Below are positions 8,538 to 17,122 of a stretch of DNA of 64,000 nt, one piece after another. Both the position numbers and the translations under genes were made by a program. Every line of letters begins with the position of its first letter. Position 1 is the stretch's first letter. Below the pieces are notes generated by a model. The model worked only from the letters and a program-made list of their open reading frames with translations, was not told the origin of the DNA and did not search any database. The DNA lies in the NCBI RefSeq assembly GCF_016862935.1, contig NZ_BONX01000046.1:39687-103686 (forward strand), read 5' to 3'. This stretch comes from Plantactinospora mayteni. GTDB taxonomy: Bacteria > Actinomycetota > Actinomycetes > Mycobacteriales > Micromonosporaceae.

Positions 8538-8908
8538 GCCTGCTGTTGGACACCCACGTCGCGCTCTGGGCCATCGCCGGTGATGCGACTCTGGACCCGG
8601 AGTTCCTTGACCGGCTTCGCCGCGACCCGGACATCTTCCTCTCTCCGGTCAGTCTGTGGGAGATCACCATCAAGCAGACGGCTGGGAAGCTCACCGGACC
8701 GTCCGACCTCGCAGAGCGGGTACGAGACATGGGCTTTCGCGAATTGGCGGTGACCCACGCCCACGCGATCGCCGCCGGTCGCCTCCCACCTCATCACCGC
8801 GATCCATTCGACCGGATGTTGGTGGCGCAAGCAGCAGTGGAAGGCTTCACGTTGGCCTCTCGCGACATGTCGATCGCGCAGTACGACGTGGACATCCTCA
8901 AGGTCTGA
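8534..8908 (+). CDS. vapC: PIN-domain ribonuclease toxin, VapC type
   Basis: 124 residues, the usual VapC length. The PIN active-site acids are present: D6 in LLLDTHVALW, E43 in SLWEITIK, D93 in DPFDRMLVAQA and D111 in ASRDMSI. The fold is a magnesium-dependent endoribonuclease; relatives cut initiator tRNA or rRNA and halt translation when the antitoxin is degraded. The DPFDRML motif places it in the type II toxin subgroup that pairs with Phd/YefM antitoxins, as found just upstream with a four-base ATGA overlap. The actual RNA target cannot be read from the sequence. Confidence 0.94.
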   Translation: MSLLLDTHVALWAIAGDATLDPEFLDRLRRDPDIFLSPVSLWEITIKQTAGKLTGPSDLAERVRDMGFRELAVTHAHAIAAGRLPPHHRDPFDRMLVAQAAVEGFTLASRDMSIAQYDVDILKV

Positions 8909-9101
8909 CCACCAACGTTTCCTGAGCTTCCGGCTGGCTGTTGCCGATCCCGTGCCGCTGTGACAGGCTTGCCGCCGTCAGCCCGGATCATCGGAGGGAG
9001 GTGCGGTTGATGGTTGCGCTGTCCTGTCCCGCGCCTCGCCTCGGCCACCGCTGACCGATCCGCGTTCCTCCGCGAGGCGCACACTCCAACACGGAGGATT
9101 C

Positions 9102-9485
9102 GTGAGTTCCGTCATCCACAACATCAGCTTCGACTGCGCCGACACGTACACCTTGGCCAGCTTCTGGGCGAAGGTGCTGGACCGGTCCCTGCGCCCGGAA
9201 GACCAGCCCGGCGACGACGAGATCACGCTGCTGGCGCCGGACGGCGTCGGGCCGCAGGTCTTCTTCCAACGGGTGCCGGAGGGCAAGTCCGGCAAGAACC
9301 GGCTGCACGTCTGCCTGCAACCGACCGACCGGACCCGGGACGAGGAGGTCGACCGGCTGTTCGGGCTGGGCGCCAGCCTGGTCGCCGACCACCGGCGGCC
9401 GGACGGCACCGGCTGGGCGGTGCTCGCCGACCCTGAGGGCAACGAGTTCTGCGTCGAGCGGAGCGCCGCCGAGCGCGCCGGCTGA
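9102..9485 (+). CDS. VOC-family (glyoxalase/bleomycin-resistance fold) protein
   Basis: 127 residues from a GTG preceded by CGGAGGATTC. The sequence shows two beta-alpha-beta-beta-beta halves: NISFDCADTYTLASFWAKVLDRSL at the start and the closing WAVLADPEGNEFCVE, where the last Glu is a typical metal ligand position in VOC enzymes. It belongs to the glyoxalase-like group common in actinomycetes; members act as dioxygenases, epimerases or antibiotic-binding proteins, and this sequence gives no clue to the substrate. It stands alone, followed by a strong hairpin. Confidence 0.88.
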   Translation: MSSVIHNISFDCADTYTLASFWAKVLDRSLRPEDQPGDDEITLLAPDGVGPQVFFQRVPEGKSGKNRLHVCLQPTDRTRDEEVDRLFGLGASLVADHRRPDGTGWAVLADPEGNEFCVERSAAERAG

Positions 9486-9524
9486 GCCCGGCGTACCGGC
9501 GGTGAACCGGTAGTACGGACGTGG

Positions 9525-9562
9525 CGGGCCCCTCCGCACCGGCAGCGGTGTGGCGGGGCCCG
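9525..9562 (+). terminator. Hairpin terminator after the VOC gene
   Basis: The 16-base arms at 9525-9540 and 9547-9562 pair with two mismatches around a six-base loop (GGCAGC). It lies 40 bases after the VOC stop codon. It has no U tract, as is usual for actinomycete terminators. Confidence 0.6.
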
Positions 9563-9711
9563 TGCTAACGGGACAGCCGGGCGAGCAGGGGCGGCCGGGC
9601 TAACCGGGCGGCCTGGTGTACGCGTTCGGTGGCGCGGGCCGGCCAGGCTGCCGCCGAGGCCCCGTCCGGCTGCCAGAACCGTTCGGGAAACTCGGGATCC
9701 CGCGTCCGGGG

Positions 9712-10203
9712 TCAGGAGTCTCGGGCGGTGGCGAGCAGCGCGGCGAGCCGTTCGGCCGCCGTCGGCGCGTGCAGGTGCAGCCGGGCCACGTTGATGGCGT
9801 CCTCGCCGATCACCCCGAGCAGGGCGCTGGGACCCGCCATGTAGACGCTGAGGTAGCCGTCCTGGCTCCGTACGGTGGACTCCCGGAACGCGCCCTGCCG
9901 GAGCCGGAGCCCGACCTGCCGGCCGATCCCGAAGCTGGTGGCGGCGAGCGCCGCCAGGTCCCACGGGTCGGCGTCCTCGGGCAGGTTGTGGGTGATCAGC
10001 AGTCCGTCGACCCCGCCCAGGACGCAACCGCGCACCCCGGGGATCAGCAGCCGCAGGTCGGACAGGACGGTGTCGATCGCCACGTGCGGAAGCCGGTCGA
10101 GGCGGGGCACCGGCGCGCCGTACCGCTCGTCGGCGACCTGGTCCGACCGGGCCTCGGCTACTCGTCGGGGCAAAGTTCTCTCGGGGTTGTCGAGAGTGCT
10201 CAC
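9712..10203 (-). CDS. Roadblock/LC7-domain protein, downstream copy
   Basis: 163 residues from the GTG at 10203, whose first bases overlap the stop of the upstream Roadblock gene (GTGA). The core at about 40-140 (VLSDLRLLIPGVRGCVLGGVDGLLITHNLPEDADPWDLAALAATSFGIGRQVG) is the Roadblock fold, with a long polar N-terminal extension. Such proteins dimerise and act as scaffolds or GAP-like partners of small Ras-like GTPases; in Streptomyces conservons the Roadblock protein (CvnB) works with a DUF742 protein and a GTPase. Neither partner is in the window. The two-gene unit may therefore serve a GTPase encoded elsewhere. Confidence 0.85.
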   Translation of the reverse strand: MSTLDNPERTLPRRVAEARSDQVADERYGAPVPRLDRLPHVAIDTVLSDLRLLIPGVRGCVLGGVDGLLITHNLPEDADPWDLAALAATSFGIGRQVGLRLRQGAFRESTVRSQDGYLSVYMAGPSALLGVIGEDAINVARLHLHAPTAAERLAALLATARDS

Positions 10204-10571
10204 AACTCCATGCTCTCCTCGATGGTGCGCAGCTGGTGCCGGGCGAGCGCGAGGTTGGCGCGGCTCTTGCTGAGCATCAGATAGAGGAAGAGGCCCTTGC
10301 CCGTCTGCGAGCGCAGCGGCCGGATCACGTGGTACTGGCTGCCGAGGGTGATCAGGATGTCCTCGATCGTGTCGTTGAGCTTGAGCATCTCCATCGTCCG
10401 CATCTTGGCCCGCACCACCTCGGTGTTGCCGGCCGCCGCGACGGTGAGGTCGAACTCGGCGGTTCCTCCTGCGACGCCGAGCGTCATGCCGCTGGTGTAG
10501 TCCACCAACGCGACGCCGATCGCACCGTCGATGCTCATCGCGCCCTTGAGGGCGATATCGAGGTTCGCCAC
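10200..10571 (-). CDS. Roadblock/LC7-domain protein, upstream copy
   Basis: 123 residues from the GTG at 10571, preceded by GGAAGGAGAATC. The whole protein is one Roadblock domain: a long first helix (NLDIALKGAMSIDGAIGVALVDYTSGMTLGVAGG), a central helix with TEVVRAKMRTMEMLKLNDTIEDILITLG, and a final strand-helix pair. It is coupled to the downstream Roadblock gene by a GTGA overlap, so the two products probably form a heterodimer. The sequence alone does not say which GTPase or kinase they serve. Upstream lie 570 bases without a gene. Confidence 0.85.
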   Translation of the reverse strand: MANLDIALKGAMSIDGAIGVALVDYTSGMTLGVAGGTAEFDLTVAAAGNTEVVRAKMRTMEMLKLNDTIEDILITLGSQYHVIRPLRSQTGKGLFLYLMLSKSRANLALARHQLRTIEESMEL

Positions 10572-11046
10572 GATTCTCCTTCCGGTCGTGCTGTCCCCGG
10601 CGACGGTTCCCCGGTAGCGGGACGCCTGCGGTGCCGCCACGGTCGGGGAACTGTCGCCGTGTGTCGTGGAACTTCTGCGGAGAGGTTTGCATACCGGCAG
10701 GTCGTTCGCATGTGTTGAAACGATCATTGGACTGACCGGACAGTCGGTGATCACCCACGGGGCGGAGAACTCCGGGTGCCAAGGGGATGCCACTGTCCGC
10801 CCCAAGCTGTTAGCGGCGACGCATTCGGCCGGGACAGCCGCCTTCGCCGGGCGGGTCCGGCGTACGGGAGACGAATCCAGTCGGTGTCCAGTGGCCGTTC
10901 AGTCCGGTACGCGAATCTTGATCCCTGCCCGGCCGGCGCCCCCGCCCGGCCGGGCAGGCAGAACAGCACGGCGCCGACCCACGTCGAGGGCTGGCGGTCG
11001 CGGATCGACTGATGCCGTACCGCCGTACGCCGCCGGTGTCCGGGCA
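10572..11046. other. Intergenic stretch without recognised gene
   Basis: About 475 bases between the Roadblock pair (start 10571, minus strand) and the nested inverted repeat. The right part of the promoter for the Roadblock pair must lie at its left edge. Open frames present here are Arg/Gly/Pro-rich with no start site or family match, and none is supported. Confidence 0.5.
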
Positions 11047-11121
11047 GATCGCGGTGATCAGGGACCGGGTCGCACAGCGCGCCGTGCGACTCGCCGGGAC
11101 AGGTCCCTGATCACCGCGATC
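11047..11121. repeat. Nested inverted repeat with 20-base perfect arms
   Basis: Arms at 11047-11066 and 11102-11121 are perfect complements (GATCGCGGTGATCAGGGACC and its reverse complement). The 35-base interior holds a second pair, GTCGCAC at 11069-11075 and GTGCGAC at 11084-11090. It lies 28 bases after the stop codon of the fadB gene on the minus strand, so one role could be transcription termination, but the arms are longer and more perfect than the window's other terminators and there is no T tract. Confidence 0.75.
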
Positions 11122-11148
11122 GTGGGGGGATAGGTGGGGTGGGACTGG

Positions 11149-13248
11149 TCAGCCGGGCAGGCTGGCCGCGCCCCGGGGCAGGAAGCGGCGGCCGGTGACC
11201 CGCTCGGAGGTGCCGGACCGGTCCAGGTACGGCGTGACGCCGCCGAGGTGGAACGGCCAGCCGGCACCGAGGATCATGCAGAGGTCGATGTCCTGCGGCT
11301 CGGCGACCACACCCTCGTCCAGCATCAGCCGGACCTCCTGGGCGAGCGCGTCCAGCGCCCGCCGGCGTACCTCTTCGGCGGTCAGCGGCGCGGAACCGAC
11401 CTCCAGCAGCGCGGCCACCTCGGAGTTGACCTCGCCGTCGACCACCAGCGGCCTACCGGACTCGGCGATCCGCCGCAGGTTCTCGCTGACCGCGAACCGG
11501 TCCGGGAAGGCGGCGTGCAGCGTCCCGCCGACGTGGTACGCCACCGCCGGCCCGACGAGTTGGAGCAGCGCCAGCGGGCGCATCGGCAGGCCGAGCGGGT
11601 CGAGCGCGGCGTCCGCCACCTCGGGCGGGGTGCCGGCGTCCACGGCCGCGAAGATCTCGCCGAGGAAGCGGGTCAGCAGCCGGTTCACCACGAACGCGGG
11701 AGCGTCGGCGACGAGTACGCAGGACTTGCGCAGCTCCTTGCCGACCGCGAACGCGGTGGCCAGGGTGGCGTCGTCGGTCCGCCCGCCCCGGACGATCTCC
11801 AGCAGCGGCAGTACGGCGACCGGGTTGAAGAAGTGGAACCCGACCACCCGCTCCGGGTGCTCCAGGTCGGCGGCCATCGCGCTGACCGAGAGCGAGGAGG
11901 TGTTGGTGGCGAGTACGGCCTCCGGGGAGACGATCTTCTCCAGCTCGGCCCAGACCTGCTTCTTGACGGCCAGGTCCTCGAAGACCGCCTCGATCACGAA
12001 GTCGGCGTCGGCGAAGACGCCCTTGTCGACCGAGCCGCTGACCAGGGCGCGCAGCTTGGCGGCCGTACCCTCGGAAAGCCGGCCCTTGCCGACCAGCTTG
12101 TCGATCTCGGCGTGCACGTAGCCGACGCCCTTGTCCACTCTGGACTGGTCGAGGTCGGTGAGTACCACCGGCACCTGGAGCCGGCGGGCGAAGAGGAGCG
12201 CGAGCTGCGACGCCATCAGGCCGGCGCCGACGATGCCGACCTTGGTCACCGGCCGGGCCAGCTCCCTGTCCGGTGCCCCGACCGGCCGCTTGGCCCGGCG
12301 CTGCACCAGGTCGAAGGAGTAGAGGCCGCTGCGCAGCTCCTCGCTGAAGATCAGCTCGGCCAGCGCCTCGACCTCGGCGGCCATCCCCGGCGGCAGCCCG
12401 TCCGGGTCGCCGTCGGCGGCGCCGGCCGGCGCCTCGCGGGCCAGCTCCAGCAGTTCCAGCGCCTGATAGGCCGCCGGGACCGCGCCGTGCAGCCGCTCGT
12501 CCAGGGTCTGCCGGGCGAAGTAGAGCACGCCGTCCCACATCTCCCGGTCGACCTCCGGCCGGGTCACCTGGATCTCGCCGCGCACCACCTGCCCGGCCCA
12601 CTCCAGCGAGCGCTCCAGGAAGTCGGCCGGCTCCAGCAGCACGTCCGCGATGCCCAGCTCGGCGGCCTGCTTCGGCTTGAGCATCCGGTTCTGCGTCAGC
12701 GGGTTCTGGATGACGACCTGGGCCGCACCGACGATGCCGATCAGGTTGGGCAGCAGTTGGGTACCGCCCCAGCCCGGCACCAGACCGAGCGAGACCTCGG
12801 GCAGGGCCAGCGCGGCGGCGCCGCCGGAGAGCGTCCGGTAGTGGCAGTGCAGCGCCAACTCCAGCCCGCCGCCCATCGCGGCGCCGTTGACGAAGGCGAA
12901 GGTCGGCACGGCGCTGGTGCGCAGCCGGCCGAAGACCCGGTGGCCGAGCCGGCCGATCTCGCGGGCCTGGTCCCGGTCCGCGAGCAGCGGCATGCCGGTC
13001 ACGTCGGCGCCGACGCAGAAGATGTACGGCTTGCCGGTCACCGCCACGAACGCCGGCTCGGCGGCGAGGGCCTCGGTGACGGCGTTGTCCAGACTGGACA
13101 GACCGGCCGGGCCGAAGGTGTTCGGTTTGGTGTGGTCGAGGCCGTTGTCCAGGGTGATCAGTGCGGCCGGCCGGTCCAGCCCTGGCACGTCCACCAGCCG
13201 GAGCAGCGACCGGGTGATCACCTCGTTCGGGTTACGCGGAACCGTCAT
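11149..13248 (-). CDS. fadB: Fatty-acid oxidation alpha subunit: enoyl-CoA hydratase / 3-hydroxyacyl-CoA dehydrogenase
   Basis: 699 residues. The N-terminal crotonase domain (about 1-220) has the oxyanion-hole block GAAMGGGLELALHC and the catalytic glutamates in LPEVSLGLVPGWGGTQLLP. A Rossmann domain follows (about 320-500) with GIVGAGLMASQLA, the acidic D in VVLTDLDQ and NTSSLSVSAMA, then HFFNPVAVLPLLEIVRG with the conserved His-Asn, and two C-terminal 3HCDH helical domains. It hydrates trans-2-enoyl-CoA and oxidises the 3-hydroxy product with NAD. Its ATG overlaps the stop of the thiolase gene (ATGA), so both subunits of the multifunctional complex are made together. GGGAGGGGG precedes the start. 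Length and order match actinobacterial FadB proteins. Confidence 0.96.
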   Translation of the reverse strand: MTVPRNPNEVITRSLLRLVDVPGLDRPAALITLDNGLDHTKPNTFGPAGLSSLDNAVTEALAAEPAFVAVTGKPYIFCVGADVTGMPLLADRDQAREIGRLGHRVFGRLRTSAVPTFAFVNGAAMGGGLELALHCHYRTLSGGAAALALPEVSLGLVPGWGGTQLLPNLIGIVGAAQVVIQNPLTQNRMLKPKQAAELGIADVLLEPADFLERSLEWAGQVVRGEIQVTRPEVDREMWDGVLYFARQTLDERLHGAVPAAYQALELLELAREAPAGAADGDPDGLPPGMAAEVEALAELIFSEELRSGLYSFDLVQRRAKRPVGAPDRELARPVTKVGIVGAGLMASQLALLFARRLQVPVVLTDLDQSRVDKGVGYVHAEIDKLVGKGRLSEGTAAKLRALVSGSVDKGVFADADFVIEAVFEDLAVKKQVWAELEKIVSPEAVLATNTSSLSVSAMAADLEHPERVVGFHFFNPVAVLPLLEIVRGGRTDDATLATAFAVGKELRKSCVLVADAPAFVVNRLLTRFLGEIFAAVDAGTPPEVADAALDPLGLPMRPLALLQLVGPAVAYHVGGTLHAAFPDRFAVSENLRRIAESGRPLVVDGEVNSEVAALLEVGSAPLTAEEVRRRALDALAQEVRLMLDEGVVAEPQDIDLCMILGAGWPFHLGGVTPYLDRSGTSERVTGRRFLPRGAASLPG

Positions 13249-14438
13249 TTGTCCCCCTCCCACATCGGGTTCTCCCATACGACCGTGCCGCCCATGCCGA
13301 TGCCGATGCACATCGCGGTGAGGCCGTACCGCACCTCGGGGTGCTCGGCGAACTGCCGGGCGAGCTGGGTCATCAGCCGTACCCCGGAGGAGGCGAGCGG
13401 GTGGCCGATGGCGATCGCCCCGCCCCACTGGTTGACCCGGGGGTCGTCGTCGGCGATGCCGAAGTGGTCGAGGAAGGCCAGTACCTGCACCGCGAACGCC
13501 TCGTTCAGCTCGAAGAGGCCGATGTCGTCGATGGAGAGTCCGGCGATCCGCAGCGCCTTCTCGGTGGACGGGATCGGGCCGTAGCCCATCACCTCCGGCT
13601 CCACCCCGACGAAGCCGTACGACACCAGCCGCATCGCCACCGGCAGCCCGAGTTCCCGGGCGACGTCCTCGGCGGCGAGCAGGCTGGCGGTGGCCCCGTC
13701 GTTGAGCCCGGCCGAGTTGCCGGCGGTGACCCTGCCGTGCGGGCGGAACGGCGTCTTCAGGGTGGCGAGCTTCTCCAGTGACGTCTCCCGGGGCGCCTCG
13801 TCGACGGTGGCGAGTTCCCAGCCGGTCTCCGGGTCGCGGGTCGCCACCGGCACCAGGTCGGGCTGGAGCTTGCCGTTGGCGTACGCCTTGGCGGTCTTGA
13901 CCTGCGAGGCGAGCGCGTACGCGTCGGCGCGCTCCTTGGTGACGTGCGGGAGCCGGTCGTGCAGGTTCTCCGCGGTGGAGCCCATCACCAGGGCGGACGG
14001 GTCGACCAGCTTCTCGGCCAGGATCCGCGGGTTGGGGTCCACGCCCTCGCCCATCGGGTGCCGGCCCATGTGCTCGACGCCGCCGGCGATCGCCAGGTCG
14101 TAGGCGCCGATCGCGATCCCGCCGGCCACCGTGGTGACCGCGGTCATCGCCCCGGCGCACATCCGGTCGATGGCGTAGCCGGGCACCGTCCTGGGCAGCC
14201 CGGCGAGCAGCGCGGCGGTACGGCCGATGGTGAGGCCCTGGTCGCCGATCTGGGTGGTGGCGGCGATGGCCACCTCGTCGACCCGCTCCGGCGGCAGTTG
14301 CGGGTTGCGCCGCAGCAGTTCGCGGATGCAGCGGATCACCAGGTCGTCGGCGCGGGTGTGGGCGTACATCCCACCCGCTTTGCCGAACGGGGTGCGGACG
14401 CCGTCGACGAAGACGACGTCCCGGACTTCACGGGGCAC
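13245..14438 (-). CDS. fadA: Acetyl-CoA C-acyltransferase (3-ketoacyl-CoA thiolase)
   Basis: 397 residues from a GTG preceded by AAGGAGG. Thiolase N and C domains are complete: nucleophile C94 in DRMCAGAMTA, the His of GGAIAIGHPLASSG, and the second catalytic Cys in TAMCIGIGMGG near the C-terminus. It cleaves 3-ketoacyl-CoA with CoA to give acetyl-CoA and a shortened acyl-CoA, the last step of beta-oxidation. It is the first gene of the fadA-fadB operon, overlapping fadB by four bases. A short inverted repeat about 50 bases upstream is a candidate operator for a TetR-type fatty-acid regulator, which is not encoded nearby. Confidence 0.96.
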   Translation of the reverse strand: MPREVRDVVFVDGVRTPFGKAGGMYAHTRADDLVIRCIRELLRRNPQLPPERVDEVAIAATTQIGDQGLTIGRTAALLAGLPRTVPGYAIDRMCAGAMTAVTTVAGGIAIGAYDLAIAGGVEHMGRHPMGEGVDPNPRILAEKLVDPSALVMGSTAENLHDRLPHVTKERADAYALASQVKTAKAYANGKLQPDLVPVATRDPETGWELATVDEAPRETSLEKLATLKTPFRPHGRVTAGNSAGLNDGATASLLAAEDVARELGLPVAMRLVSYGFVGVEPEVMGYGPIPSTEKALRIAGLSIDDIGLFELNEAFAVQVLAFLDHFGIADDDPRVNQWGGAIAIGHPLASSGVRLMTQLARQFAEHPEVRYGLTAMCIGIGMGGTVVWENPMWEGDK

Positions 14439-14485
14439 TGGAGCCTCCTTGCCGCAGGGGCCTGGATGGGCGGGTACCTCGGATG

Positions 14486-14499
14486 CTACTAGCCAGTAA
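14486..14499 (-). promoter_or_regulatory. Candidate operator of the fadA-fadB operon
   Basis: On the plus strand the sequence CTACTAGCCAGTAA has arms CTACT and AGTAA around AGCC. It sits in the only AT-richer stretch upstream of the fadA start, and a -10-like TAGCAT overlaps it on the minus strand (complement of 14483-14488). Fatty-acid degradation genes in actinobacteria are commonly controlled by TetR-family repressors that bind such short palindromes. The assignment is inferred. Confidence 0.4.
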
Positions 14500-14660
14500 C
14501 TAACGCCGTTTGCGCCCCCCGTGTGGCTCGGACCACATATCGTCCGGCTGGGTGCTCAGTAATCCCGCTATTGCCGTCTAAACACCGAGCAATAACGAAA
14601 AAGCTTCCTAATCAGCCTCCGAATCAGCCACGCTACTCGAATCCAGCCAGGAGAGTCCGG

Positions 14661-15686
14661 GTGAAGGTGCTGGTCGCCGGCGGTGCCGGCTTCATCGGCA
14701 GCACCATCGCGTCGGCCTGCCTGGACGAGGGCATCGAGCCGGTGATCCTGGACAGCCTCTGCACCGGCCGGGTCGAGTTCACCCGGGGGCGGATCTTCTA
14801 CCAGGGCGACATCTCCGACGGTGCGCTGCTGGACCGGATCTTCGCCGAGCACCCGGAGATCGTCGCGGTGGTGCACGCGGCGGCACTGATCGTGGTGCCG
14901 GAGTCGGTGAGCGAGCCGCTGCGCTACTACCGGGAGAACGTCGCCAAGTCGCTCGACTTCCTCGAACACGTGATCCGCAACGGGGTCACCCGCTATGTCT
15001 TCAGCTCCTCGGCGGCGATCTACCGTACCGGTGCCGACCTCTCGGTGGACGAGAGTTCACCGCTGGAGCCGGCCAGCCCGTACGCCCGGACCAAGGCGAT
15101 GATGGAGGCGGTGCTGGCGGACACCGCCGAGGCGACCCCGCTGCGGGCGCTCTCGCTGCGCTACTTCAACCCGATCGGTGCCGATCCGCTGCTGCGTACC
15201 GGTCTCCAGGTGCCCCGGCCGACGCACGCGCTGGGCAAACTGATCGACGCCTGGAGCGACGGCGGGGAGTTCCTGATCACCGGCACCGACTGGCCCACCC
15301 GGGACGGCTCGGGACTCCGGGACTACATCCACGTCTGGGACCTGGCCCGGGCACACGTCTGTGCGCTGCGCCGGTTCGACGGGATCCTGCCGCCCGGCGG
15401 TGACCGGTCGGTGGAGGCGGTCAACCTCGGCACCGGGGACGGCACCACCGTCCGGGAACTCGTCGCCGCCTTCGCCGAGGCGGTCGGGCCGGTACGTACC
15501 CGGGAGGCGCCGCCCCGCCCCGGCGACGGGGCCGGCTCGTTCACCCGGAGCACCCGGTCCCGGCTGCTGCTCGACTGGAAGCCGGAGTATTCCGTCGTCG
15601 ACGGCATCCGGCACGCCGTGCAGTGGTGCCGGGTCCGCGACGAGCTGCTCGGCCTCCACCGACCCGCCCTGCACCTGCACCGTTGA
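14661..15686 (+). CDS. galE: UDP-glucose 4-epimerase family (extended SDR)
   Basis: 341 residues from the GTG at 14661, preceded by CAGGAGAG; an upstream in-frame extension is non-coding leader. The NAD-binding motif GGAGFIGS (residues 7-14), the serine triad region FSSSAAIY and the catalytic pair Y141/K145 (YARTK) are intact, followed by RYFNPIGAD and RDYIHVWDLA, which are GalE signatures. The enzyme interconverts UDP-glucose and UDP-galactose by transient oxidation at C4, feeding cell-wall or exopolysaccharide galactose. No other sugar gene is adjacent. The leader is unusually AT-rich, with the direct repeat AATCAGCC at 14610 and 14622. A close NDP-sugar epimerase with another substrate remains possible. 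Confidence 0.9.
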   Translation: MKVLVAGGAGFIGSTIASACLDEGIEPVILDSLCTGRVEFTRGRIFYQGDISDGALLDRIFAEHPEIVAVVHAAALIVVPESVSEPLRYYRENVAKSLDFLEHVIRNGVTRYVFSSSAAIYRTGADLSVDESSPLEPASPYARTKAMMEAVLADTAEATPLRALSLRYFNPIGADPLLRTGLQVPRPTHALGKLIDAWSDGGEFLITGTDWPTRDGSGLRDYIHVWDLARAHVCALRRFDGILPPGGDRSVEAVNLGTGDGTTVRELVAAFAEAVGPVRTREAPPRPGDGAGSFTRSTRSRLLLDWKPEYSVVDGIRHAVQWCRVRDELLGLHRPALHLHR

Positions 15687-15753
15687 CTGATCTGGACCGT
15701 GCACGCGCTGGCCGCCTGAAGCATCGACGAACTCGCCTGCGAGTGCTGCCATG

Positions 15754-15789
15754 CCGGCCCGCCGGAGAGCTGTGCCGCCGGCGGGCCGG
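15754..15789. terminator. Bidirectional terminator between galE and rnd
   Basis: Perfect 12-base arms CCGGCCCGCCGG (15754-15765) and CCGGCGGGCCGG (15778-15789) enclose a 12-base loop. The hairpin lies between two convergent genes and can serve both. Confidence 0.7.
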
Positions 15790-15799
15790 TGCGGACGGG

Positions 15800-17122
15800 T
15801 CAGGCCGTCGGCTCGGCCAGCGCCACCGCGAGTTCCTCGGCGATCAGGCCGACCTGCCAGCCCCGGGCGCCGTACCCGCGCAGGGTCTCGGCGACCGTGT
15901 CCGGAGTGATCTCCTCCGGCGGGATCCAGGCCAGCCGGCGTACCGAGTCCGGGGTGATCAGGTTTTCCGGCGGCAGGGTGTGTGTCGCGGCGATCCGGGT
16001 CACCACCTCGCGGCACCGGGCCAGCCGGGCCGCCGCCACGGGATCCCGCTCGGCCCAGCGGTGTGGCGGGGGCGGCCCGTCGATCGTCGGGCTCACCGGC
16101 AGCGCGTCGTCCGGCAGTTGCCGGGCGTCGGCGAGGGCGTCCAGCCAGGTCCGGACGAGCCGGCGTACCGAGCGGCCACCGAAGCCGGGCAGCATCAGCA
16201 GGGTGCGCTCGTCCTTCGGGTCCATCTCGGCGGCGGCGATGATCGCGGCGTCGGGGAGCACCCGGCCGGGTGCCGAGTCACGGCGGGCGGCGATCTCGTC
16301 CCGGGCGTACCAGAGTGACCGGACCCGGGCCTGCGCCCGGGCGCCGCGTACCCGGTGGATGCCGGAGGTCCGCCGCCACGGGTCCGGCCGCTGCCGGGCC
16401 GGTTGGGCACCCCAGGCCACCAGCGCGGCGAACTCCTCGGCCGCCCACTTCTCCTTGCCCTGGCGCTCCAGTTCGGCCGCGAGGATGTCCCGCAGCTCGG
16501 TCAGCATCTCCACGTCCAGCGCGGCGTAGGTCAGCCAGGACTCCGGCAGCGGCCGGCTGGACCAGTCCGCCGCCGAGTGGTGCTTCTCCAGGGTGAAGCC
16601 GAGCAGTTGTTCGGTCAGCGCGGCCAGGCCGACCCGTTCGAAGCCGGCCAGCCGGGCGGCCAGCTCGGTGTCGAAGAGGCGTCTCGGTCGCAGCCCGAGG
16701 TCGGCGAGGCAGGCGAGGTCCTGGCTGGCGGCGTGCAGCACCCATTCGGCGTCCGCGATCGCCTCGTCGAGGGTGCGGAGGTCGCCGAGCGGTAGCGGGT
16801 CGATCAGCACGGTGCCGGCCCCGGCCCGCCGGAGCTGGACCAGGTAGGCCCGTTGGCTGTAGCGGTAGCCGGAGGCGCGCTCGGCGTCGACGGCGACCGG
16901 GCCGGTGCCGGCCCCGAACCGGGACACCAGGTCGGCCAGGCCGGCGGGTGTCTCGACGGGGGCCGGAGTGCCGTCGCGAGGGGTGAGAAGCGGTACGGGC
17001 CCGCCGGGCGTTGGGTCGGGCCCCACTGTCTCGGGATCCGGCGCGGACACCGGAAGGCTGTGCGGCTCGTCCCCTGCTCGGCGTTGCGCGGCCCGACGGC
17101 GCAGGGGTGGTTCGTCGGTCAC
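15800..17122 (-). CDS. rnd: Ribonuclease D-like 3'-5' exonuclease with HRDC domain
   Basis: 440 residues from a GTG. After a Pro/Arg-rich N-terminus of about 70 residues, the DEDD exonuclease domain runs from about 75 to 240 with the acids in VAVDAERASG (D-x-E), in LHAASQDLACL (D) and in YAALDVEMLTEL (Y and D). An HRDC domain follows (about 270-340, RVRSLWYARDEIAARRDSAPGRVLPDAAII) and then a helical C-terminal part. RNase D trims the 3' ends of tRNA precursors and other structured RNAs. The gene sits 125 bases downstream of DUF3000 in the same orientation, a common actinobacterial arrangement near hemE. Confidence 0.93.
   Translation of the reverse strand: MTDEPPLRRRAAQRRAGDEPHSLPVSAPDPETVGPDPTPGGPVPLLTPRDGTPAPVETPAGLADLVSRFGAGTGPVAVDAERASGYRYSQRAYLVQLRRAGAGTVLIDPLPLGDLRTLDEAIADAEWVLHAASQDLACLADLGLRPRRLFDTELAARLAGFERVGLAALTEQLLGFTLEKHHSAADWSSRPLPESWLTYAALDVEMLTELRDILAAELERQGKEKWAAEEFAALVAWGAQPARQRPDPWRRTSGIHRVRGARAQARVRSLWYARDEIAARRDSAPGRVLPDAAIIAAAEMDPKDERTLLMLPGFGGRSVRRLVRTWLDALADARQLPDDALPVSPTIDGPPPPHRWAERDPVAAARLARCREVVTRIAATHTLPPENLITPDSVRRLAWIPPEEITPDTVAETLRGYGARGWQVGLIAEELAVALAEPTA

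Noticed and set aside
10666..11133. Plus-strand frame of 155 codons in the gap between the Roadblock pair and fadB.
   Set aside because: No ribosome-binding site, no family match, and it reads through the nested inverted repeat.
11134..13584. An 816-codon plus-strand frame covers fadB.
   Set aside because: Antisense to a complete FadB with all catalytic motifs; no family resemblance.
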